Both the position numbers and the translations under genes were made by a program. This document shows positions 17,955 to 26,000 of a stretch of DNA of 64,000 nucleotides, piece after piece. The stretch covers positions 22,966-86,965 of the forward strand of contig CAZUCA010000003.1 in the NCBI GenBank assembly GCA_964619125.1. Direction: 5' to 3'. The DNA comes from Owenweeksia sp964619125. Its GTDB lineage: Bacteria > Bacteroidota > Bacteroidia > Flavobacteriales > Schleiferiaceae. The notes under the pieces are model-generated. The model was not told where the DNA came from and did no database searches. It worked only from the letters and a program-made list of their open reading frames with translations. The first letter of the stretch is position 1. The number at the start of each line of letters is the position of its first letter.

Positions 17955-18536
17955 ATGCAAAAAGTATGCGTCTACTGTGCCTCCAGTCAAAACGTTGATC
18001 CCATTTATTTTGAGGCCACCGCTGAAGTAGCACGTCTGCTGGTGGCAGAAAATATGGAAGTCGTATTTGGCGGTGGTTCCTCCGGCCTGATGGGCCAGTT
18101 GGCGGATACCATCCTGGAGGAAGGAGGAAAAATTAAAGGCATTATGCCCCATTTCATGAATGAGGTGGAATGGGCTCATAAGAGTGTCACCGACTTTGAA
18201 TTTACCGATACCATGCACGAGCGCAAGGCCCGCTTTCTGGAAAATATTGATGGCATTATCGCCTTGCCGGGCGGAACCGGCACCCTGGAGGAACTGCTGG
18301 AAGCCATCACCCTTAAGCGCCTGGGCCAATTTACCAAGCCGATAGTAATCCTTAACACCGCCGATTATTACAATCCACTTATGGAAATGCTAAACCGATG
18401 TGTGAGCGAAAAATTCATGAGGGAGTGTCATCAGGAAATGTGGACATTTGTAGACTCGCCTAAGGAGGTTATACCTGCCCTTAAGGCCGCGCCTTCCTGG
18501 GGCAGCGATGCCATTAAGCTAGCCTCATATCGCTAG
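17955..18536 (+). CDS. LOG family protein (cytokinin riboside 5'-monophosphate phosphoribohydrolase type)
   Basis: 193 residues, a normal length for the TIGR00730/LOG family. It starts V-C-V-Y-C-A-S-S, has a Rossmann-type V-V-F-G-G-G-S-S-G-L-M-G and the diagnostic P-G-G-T-G-T-L-E-E-L motif (about residue 98) that binds the nucleotide and contains the catalytic Glu; M-H-E-R-K-A-R-F is also conserved. Such enzymes hydrolyse the ribose-base bond of nucleoside monophosphates. The protein is cytoplasmic and appears to be a single transcription unit. Confidence 0.92.
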   Translation: MQKVCVYCASSQNVDPIYFEATAEVARLLVAENMEVVFGGGSSGLMGQLADTILEEGGKIKGIMPHFMNEVEWAHKSVTDFEFTDTMHERKARFLENIDGIIALPGGTGTLEELLEAITLKRLGQFTKPIVILNTADYYNPLMEMLNRCVSEKFMRECHQEMWTFVDSPKEVIPALKAAPSWGSDAIKLASYR

Positions 18537-18737
18537 GATCCTGTTATCAATGGGAATGTGACCAGTTTTTCTGGTATTATTAGTTATCCGAATATTCCTA
18601 CGATTTTTTTAGTTATTTATTTTACTTTTACCCCACCTAAGAGGTTACCCCTCAACCTTTCCTAACCTGATTATTTGGTAATTGGCGCCCTTGAAACAGG
18701 CCTGGTTTACCAACGAACTATTGAAAACTCTAAATCA

Positions 18738-21700
18738 ATGTCTGACAGGGAACGGATAGGAATCCTATACGGGGTCGACTGCGCGGAGCTTCGCGCCGCC
18801 ATTGAGCGCGGTAGCCAGGAGATTGAGCCACTCAATTTCCGTGTGGTTAACTGCCTCCAGGAGTTAATCCGGCAAATGGATTTATCCGCCCCCGATCTTC
18901 TCATTATAAATATTGATTTACCCCGGGTGGCCAGTGACCTGCCGGTAATTAAATCTTTGGCTAAACGTTATACTGCCTGTTCTAAAGTTTTAATCTGTGA
19001 AAGCCATGAACAAAGTAGTATCACCAAAGAACTGAATGGCTCCGTTGATGACTACCTGATTCAGGACCGGCAACAAATCGATACCCTGTTCACGCGGATT
19101 GCCCCCCGATTAGAATACAGCAAGTTACAGCAACGATTAGATCAGGCTAAAGCCAGCCTTAATTCAGTTATTCGCCACTCCAGCGATGCCATTTTAATCT
19201 TTAATGACCAGTCAAAATACCTCGATGCCAACCAGGCAGCCGCTCATATGCTGGGTTATAGCATTGATGAACTCAAGGGTATGTCCTTTTTGGAAATTCT
19301 TGACCCCGAGTTTGCCACAGAAAAGCAAAATAAACTGCCTGATGCTTTAAAGTCAGAAGATCAGGAAGGATTGGTCCATCTAAAGACTAAAAAAGGTGAG
19401 CTCCTCATTGTCCAATACCTGTTAACGCCCAACATTGGTCCCGGCTTGCATCTCACCACCCTCAAAGATGTAACGTCAGAAAGGCAGCATCTCAGAACCC
19501 AGAACCTGATCAATTCATTATACCGGGTAACCAGTAAGGCCGAAGATTTTGATGATTGTGCAGAGCGCTTAATAAAATCCATTTGTGATGCCAGCGGCTG
19601 GGATTGCGCCGAACTATGGTGGGCAGATACTACTACCCAAAACCTCTTTCTCAGCACCGGTTACTATGAGCAGTTAGATCCTTCTTTCGATAAATTCAAA
19701 GAAGTTTCCCTTGAGATGAGTTTTTCTACCAGGGCTGAGGAAAACACGGCGATTAAGGCGCTCAATAGCGGGAAGCCAATTCTTTATCACGACATTTATA
19801 AAGAAAGCTCATTTAAACGTCGCCCCTACTTCCCGGCACAGCCAGCTTACCTGATGTTGGTAGTACCCATTATGCGCGAAACGATCGGGCGGGGCAGCCT
19901 GATGCTGTTTAAGAAAAGAGAGGAAGAATCCCCGGCCGATCTGCAATTCTTCACCGCTATGATGACTTCGGTTTGTGAAGTATTAGGAGATGAACTGGAG
20001 CGTATTTCCACCAAAACCACCTTAAATCAAATTTTCGAGGAGTCTAACGACCTGATCGGCAGCATTAATTTTAGCGGTAAGCTTTTAAAAGCTAACCCGG
20101 CCCTGGTGGAAACACTGGGCTATACCCCCGATGGCCAAAAGGGACTCAAACTCCTTGATCTTATTCCCGCTGAGTTCAGTGAAAAGTTCCAGTTGCTCTT
20201 CCAGCGGGCCACCAAGGGAGAGAAATTTAATATGGTTGACATATTAATCAACTCCCGGGCTGGCGAAAAAAAATGGATTGAGTGCTCGGTAATTCCTAAC
20301 CTGAAGGCAAAAACCATATTTTTTATTGGTCGCGACGTCACTGCCCATAAACAGATCAGAAGGGACCTGAAAGAAGCCAATCTGAAATTTAAACTGGCCA
20401 CGCAAACCTCCCGCATGGGTATTTGGGAGTGGGATATTGAAAACGACATCCTGGAGTTTGATGAGGGCATGAACACCATTTACGGCTTACAGCCAGGTGA
20501 ACTCAATTGCTATGAGCAATGGTTCGAAATGATTCATCCCGATGACCGGGAAGTGGTTAAGCGCGACATCACCCGTACTTTTGAGGAAGGCATTCCTCTC
20601 GACCTGGGTTTTCGCATTATCCGGCCCTCGGGTGAAATAAAACACGTGCGCTCAACGGCCGATATTATCCGCCATAGCAATGGTAGGCCAAATTCAGCAG
20701 TAGGGGTTAACTGGGACGTTAGTGAATATGTAGAAAGTGAAGCCAAAAAAGAACGTGCCCTGGCTGACCTGGGCGAACGGATAAAAGAGCAACAATGCCT
20801 CTATCGCATCACCGCCATTCAGCAGGAAGAAACTTCAGTGGAAAAGGTTTTGCAGCGGGTAGCAGAGGAAATCCCACCCGGCTGGCTTTACCCGGAACTT
20901 GCTGAGGCCGCCATTGAATTTGAGGGCAGTCACTATACTACTGCTAATTACCGGGATACGCCCTGGCAACTCAGCATTGAAAATCATCATATTGGTGATT
21001 CTCCCTTGCGCATCAGCGTGGCGTATCGTGAGGAGGTGCCAAGGCAGCAGGAAGGATTCTTTTTAGCTGAAGAGCTGGCCCTATTAAATACCATTGGCCA
21101 ACAGCTCAGTGCCGGGATTGATAGACTGCGCAGTAAGCAGGCCCTCGAGGAACGTGAAACCCGCTTCCGCAATCTGATTGAGCACAATCATGACGCCATT
21201 GTGGTTCAGGATGAAAATTTTGAACTGGTTTACGCCAGTCCCTCCCTGGTGCGGGTAACCGGATATTGCCCGGAAGAGGTTTTAGGCACCAAGGCTACCG
21301 AATTTATCCACCCCGCAGATCTGGCAGTTAGAGGTAAGCGCTTGCGCAGACTGATAGAGCGGGAAGTACAACGGGTGGCCTATAAGGAGCGTATTCGCCA
21401 TAAAGACGGACACTATATCTGGCTTTATGTAGTGGTGACGGATCAGCGCCATGTGCCCGGTGTTAAAGGTTTTGTATATAATCTCAAAAATATTGATCAG
21501 GAAGAAAGGTCGCGCCAGGAATTAGAGCGTAGCGAAGCGCAACTGGAGCGAGCCCATAGAATTGCCCGCCTCGGTACCTGGTGGTACAACGCCGCTAAGG
21601 ATGAGTTGAGCTGGTCTAAAGACCTTTATCACATTTATGGTTTTAGCCCCGATAATTTTAAAGTTAGCCGCAGTAGTTTCATAAAGTTGGTGCATCCTGA

Positions 21701-22508
21701 TGATCGCCATTGGTTCAAGGCCGACAAGCTTCCGGCCCGCCATCGCCTTGATAATCGAACCATTGAGTTCAGGGCATTCAGGCCCGATGGCACAATGATC
21801 TGGCTTGAGGGATCATCAACGCTGCAACAATGGCATGGAGAAAAAGACTACCTGGTGGAGGGGGTAGTGCAGGATATCACCGAACGCAAACTCACTGAAT
21901 TACAACTTGAAGAACGCGAGCAGCGCCTGCGTCTCTTTATGGAAAACAGCCCCGCCCTGAGTTGGATCAAGGATAAGGAAGGCCGGCTGATGATGGCCAA
22001 TGAGCTCTTCTTTAAAGTGACCGGACGCAGTAAAAAACACATAGGCCTTGATCCGGCGGAATATTACTCCAGGGAAGAACTGGATGAAACCCGCGTCAAT
22101 GACCTTATGGTGCTTAAAAGTGGCAAGTCCATGCAGTTTATGGAAAAAGTCAGAAATGCCCAGGGCGAACAAAGAGTTTATGAGGTCTATAAATTTCCGG
22201 TTGACATTGAAGGTGAATTTTATCTGGGTGCCTTTGCACTTGACGTTACGGAAAACAAGGAGTACCAAAAAGCAATAGAAAAACAGAATAAAAAGCTAAA
22301 ACAAATTGCCTGGGTACAATCGCACATTGTAAGGGCTCCCCTGGTAAGATTGATGGGCCTGGTTGAACTCTTCCGCCATCATGACCTTAGTAAGGAGGAT
22401 GAAATGGAAGTTTGTGTTGAAATTGAAAAAGCGGCTTTTGAGCTCGATCAAATAATCAGGGATATGGTGCTAACTTCCAAGGAAATAAAAGTCAATCGGG
22501 CTGAATGA
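18738..22508 (+). CDS. Multi-PAS/GAF sensor protein with HisKA-like domain but no ATPase domain
   Basis: 1256 residues from ATG 18738 (an in-frame TTG at 18675 is less likely). There is no signal peptide or membrane segment, so it is cytoplasmic. Order: a degenerate receiver-like domain (1-120), PAS (135-245), GAF (255-420), PAS (430-550), PAS (555-680, with G-I-W-E-W-D-I), a GAF-like region (690-820), PAS (825-945), PAS (950-1065, G-T-W-W-Y-N), PAS (1070-1180), and a final helix pair containing W-V-Q-S-H-I-V-R-A-P-L with His about 1196. The protein ends about 60 residues after this His with no N-, G- or F-box. It resembles an H-box dimerisation domain that must be phosphorylated in trans or signal without phosphorylation. 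Its stop overlaps the start of the next gene, a response regulator, in ATGA. Confidence 0.9.
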   Translation: MSDRERIGILYGVDCAELRAAIERGSQEIEPLNFRVVNCLQELIRQMDLSAPDLLIINIDLPRVASDLPVIKSLAKRYTACSKVLICESHEQSSITKELNGSVDDYLIQDRQQIDTLFTRIAPRLEYSKLQQRLDQAKASLNSVIRHSSDAILIFNDQSKYLDANQAAAHMLGYSIDELKGMSFLEILDPEFATEKQNKLPDALKSEDQEGLVHLKTKKGELLIVQYLLTPNIGPGLHLTTLKDVTSERQHLRTQNLINSLYRVTSKAEDFDDCAERLIKSICDASGWDCAELWWADTTTQNLFLSTGYYEQLDPSFDKFKEVSLEMSFSTRAEENTAIKALNSGKPILYHDIYKESSFKRRPYFPAQPAYLMLVVPIMRETIGRGSLMLFKKREEESPADLQFFTAMMTSVCEVLGDELERISTKTTLNQIFEESNDLIGSINFSGKLLKANPALVETLGYTPDGQKGLKLLDLIPAEFSEKFQLLFQRATKGEKFNMVDILINSRAGEKKWIECSVIPNLKAKTIFFIGRDVTAHKQIRRDLKEANLKFKLATQTSRMGIWEWDIENDILEFDEGMNTIYGLQPGELNCYEQWFEMIHPDDREVVKRDITRTFEEGIPLDLGFRIIRPSGEIKHVRSTADIIRHSNGRPNSAVGVNWDVSEYVESEAKKERALADLGERIKEQQCLYRITAIQQEETSVEKVLQRVAEEIPPGWLYPELAEAAIEFEGSHYTTANYRDTPWQLSIENHHIGDSPLRISVAYREEVPRQQEGFFLAEELALLNTIGQQLSAGIDRLRSKQALEERETRFRNLIEHNHDAIVVQDENFELVYASPSLVRVTGYCPEEVLGTKATEFIHPADLAVRGKRLRRLIEREVQRVAYKERIRHKDGHYIWLYVVVTDQRHVPGVKGFVYNLKNIDQEERSRQELERSEAQLERAHRIARLGTWWYNAAKDELSWSKDLYHIYGFSPDNFKVSRSSFIKLVHPDDRHWFKADKLPARHRLDNRTIEFRAFRPDGTMIWLEGSSTLQQWHGEKDYLVEGVVQDITERKLTELQLEEREQRLRLFMENSPALSWIKDKEGRLMMANELFFKVTGRSKKHIGLDPAEYYSREELDETRVNDLMVLKSGKSMQFMEKVRNAQGEQRVYEVYKFPVDIEGEFYLGAFALDVTENKEYQKAIEKQNKKLKQIAWVQSHIVRAPLVRLMGLVELFRHHDLSKEDEMEVCVEIEKAAFELDQIIRDMVLTSKEIKVNRAE

Positions 22509-22903
22509 ATATTTTGTATTTGCTTGTAGATGATGACATCATAATAAATATGGTGAATCGCCGGGTGCTCCAAAGGCAAGGGCTTGCAAATGAGCCGGCT
22601 GCCTTTACCTCGGCTGAAAAGGCACTGCACTTTATTGACAGTGAACATCAGAACTACGACGGTTTAGTGATCCTTCTCGATATCAATATGCCCGAACTGG
22701 ATGGCTGGGGGTTTCTGGAGGAAATCCGGCATAAATCAGGCGACCTCAGAGAAAAACTCAAAATATTTATGCTGTCCTCTTCTATTGCCGACGAAGATAT
22801 TTCGAAAGCCTACAACGACCCGCTGGTGCAAGACTATCTCATCAAGCCCCTCTCGGCCGAAAAGTGCCAGCAGCTTCACCAGCACCCCGGCCTGCAATTT
22901 TGA
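22505..22903 (+). CDS. Single-domain response regulator
   Basis: 132 residues containing only a receiver domain: acidic pocket D-D-D at 9-11, phospho-acceptor Asp 59 in L-L-D-I-N-M-P-E-L-D-G, conserved Ser/Thr region M-L-S-S-S (89-93) and Lys 114 in L-I-K-P-L-S. There is no output domain, so it acts by protein contact or as a phosphorelay intermediate. The start overlaps the PAS protein stop by four bases (ATGA), making it the obvious partner of that sensor. Confidence 0.95.
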   Translation: MNILYLLVDDDIIINMVNRRVLQRQGLANEPAAFTSAEKALHFIDSEHQNYDGLVILLDINMPELDGWGFLEEIRHKSGDLREKLKIFMLSSSIADEDISKAYNDPLVQDYLIKPLSAEKCQQLHQHPGLQF

Positions 22904-23055
22904 GCTGACTGCCATTAACATGAGCCTGGCTCCTGAAGGTGATGTACTGCCAGCGGTCCGACACTGGCCTCGATTCTCTTTTTCCCGACACCTTAAGAAC
23001 TTATGTCCTTGTAAATGAGTACATTTAATGGTGTTGTAACTCCAAACCTACCGCA

Positions 23056-26000
23056 ATGACCGCCAGTAGCACTAAACCACCAGGACTGCTATCGCTTGTC
23101 CTTAAAGCAAACTTCCCTTTTATTTATTGCAGTATCCTAATGGGTTGTATACTCGCTTTAATGCTGCCTTTCCAGAGCAGAGGCCAATCCAGTGAAATAA
23201 AGGATTATGCAATTCTTGCCGGCAACCCCCTTTTACCGGCCCTGTTTCACCGGGGTATAATGCTGGGCAGCAATGACAGTATAATTGGCGGCGCGGTGGC
23301 GAGTCACAACATCATCAGTGCCCGTCATCAGCTATATCTCGATGGACCGCTCCATAGCAACAGTGCAATACTGCTGTACAATTACAATACTATCACCGGC
23401 AAAATCAGCGTATCAAATAATTTTCAACTTAGCGGGGCTCGATTTTCGGCAGAGCGGGGCAATCAGTTACTGGATACCATGCTGGTTAATGGCGAAATCC
23501 GTATCGGCGGTGGTACTGTAAATGGACCGGTAATACAGTCTCCGGGCAATAACTATTATGGCCCCAGCCCGGCGGGAGGACAGCAGAATGCCAACCTCAG
23601 TTTCCCTGCTCTCCCGGCCTTCCCTTCCACTGACCTCTTTCCTGCCGCCGGTGTCACTACCGTCAACAATAATGCTACCCTCAGCGCGGGAAATTATGCT
23701 GCTATGACCCTGCCCGGCTCTAAAACGGTCACTCTTGATGGTCCGGGTGAATACATTTTTAGCAGTATCCAGAATAGCGGCATATACAACACTCTGATTT
23801 TTGATTTCAAACAAGAGACCACCGGCAATTTTCGCCTGTTGATACATGGTGACGTGGATCTGGGTAAAATGGAAGTTCAGCTGGTCAACGGCGGCGATGC
23901 CTCCCGCATTATAATGGAAACCCATGGTAACGGCAGCAGTAATACCACCGGTCCCTACGCCTGGCAAATTTCCTCCGGTAGTCTTGGCGGCGGTAAGGCT
24001 TCTGGCTGGATTGGTACGGTGTGGGCACCCTTTGGCGGTATCCGCGCCGGTAGCGGTTCCGGGCCTCTACACCTTAAAGGGGCCCTGCTTAGTACACTGA
24101 TGGTGGTGCTTGATAACGATGTATTCCTTGAAAAGAAAGCCTACAACTACTGCCAGAATGTTTTCACCGTAGAGGCCCTAAGCCCTGATTCGCTGGGCTG
24201 CAACAATCCTACGGTAATACTTAGTGGCTCCAGTACTGCCTCTAATGGCAGCCCGCAATGGTATACTGAAACCGGAAATATTGTAAATGGCAGCCAAAGT
24301 TTCACTCCGGAGGTTAGCATCAGTGCCTGGTATTTTCTCGAAGTTACCGATGCCGGAGGCTGTACAGTTACCGACAGTGTTTTTGTAGCCAAAGCCGAGT
24401 GCATCCAACCCTACTACCCTCCGCCTGACAGTGGCAAGGTGCAGGACCTGATTGGTGCGGAGCTCAGCTCACTTGCCGCCAACAGTTCGTACCAGGACAG
24501 CAATGAGTTTATTTTTCTGCGTAAAGCCGATAGCGTATTTATCGAAGTAATTGTACGACAAGGCCAATATCAAAATGCCCTTAGCCTGCTACAAAGCCCT
24601 CCCTATGGCCTAAGGCGCCTGATCAATAACGGACCGAACTCACTGATCATCAGTGGCCTTTTCCCCATTCAAAACCTGCTAAAACTCGACAGCCTCCCGG
24701 TTCTAATTAATTATGTACGCCCCCTGTTTCCCGCCCTTACCAAGCAAGGAGTGGCTTTGAGCCAGGGTGATGCAGCCGTAAAGGCGGATTTCGCCCGCAA
24801 TGGTTTTGGCGTTGCCGGTGAGAATACTAAGGTAGGAGTACTGTCTGACAGCTATAATACCCGGGCCGGAAACCCGGCCCAGACTGACATTCTTAACGGC
24901 GATTTGCCCGGACCAGCAAATGTCCAATACCCGGTTCCGGTGCAGGTACTTAAAGAATACCCCTTTGGTGTCCGCTCTGATGAAGGACGTGCTATGCTGC
25001 AGATAATCCATGACCTCGCCCCGGCGGCAAAACTGTCATTTCGCACCGGCTATGTCAGCCCCGGTGATTTTGCCCAGGGCATTTATGAATTGCAGGCCGA
25101 TAGCTGTGATATTATTGTGGACGATATCACTTTTATCACCGAGCCTTTTCTCACCGATGGCATCGTTGCCCAGGCCGTGAATGCTGTGCGCGATTCAGGG
25201 GTGAGCTATTTTACCGCTACCGGAAATTTCGGTAGCAAATCCTATGGTGGTACTTTTAACCCCGCCCCAGTACCCACCGGTCTAAGCGGGCAGGCACACG
25301 ACTTTGGCGGTGGTGATATCTTTCAGAATGTGTCGCTGGGGATAGGTAATTATATCCTGGTGCTACAGTGGCAGGACTCCATTTACAGCATTGGCCAAAC
25401 CACTACCGGAACCAACAATGATCTCGATATTTACTTAAGCGATGACCTGGGTAATACCCTCTTTGGCTTTAACCGCAACAACCTTCAGGGCGATCCCATA
25501 GAAATACTTCCCTTTACGGTAAGTGCCCCCACTCAAACCAACATTTTGATTGTAAGGGCAGCCGGCACGCAAAATGTCGATTTTAAATATGTGGTGTTCA
25601 GGGGTGATTTCAAAATCAACGAATACCCTAACGACAGTAGCACGGTGGTGGGACAGGCCAATGCAGATGGTGCCATTGCCGTAGGCGCTGCCCGCTATAC
25701 CCAAACTCCTGAATTTGGTATTAACCCACCGCTTATCGAAGCATTCTCATCCCGGGGTGGAACCACCGTAAACGGATTGATCAGAAACAAACCCGATCTG
25801 GTGGCGCCCGATGGTGTAAACACCACTGTATTCCTGGGGGGAAACAATATTGATGGCGATGCCTTGCCCAATTTCTTCGGTACTTCTGCCGCAGCACCGC
25901 ATGCTGCCGCTGTGGCGGCACTACTGCAATCGGCCACAATGAAATTTGATAGCAGTATAGCCTCTCCTGCCGACATTCGTAACACCCTAAGCACTACCGC

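Noticed and set aside
17955..18536. Lysine decarboxylase
   Set aside because: LOG proteins are often misnamed so; the P-G-G-T-G-T-L-E-E motif shows a nucleotide phosphoribohydrolase.
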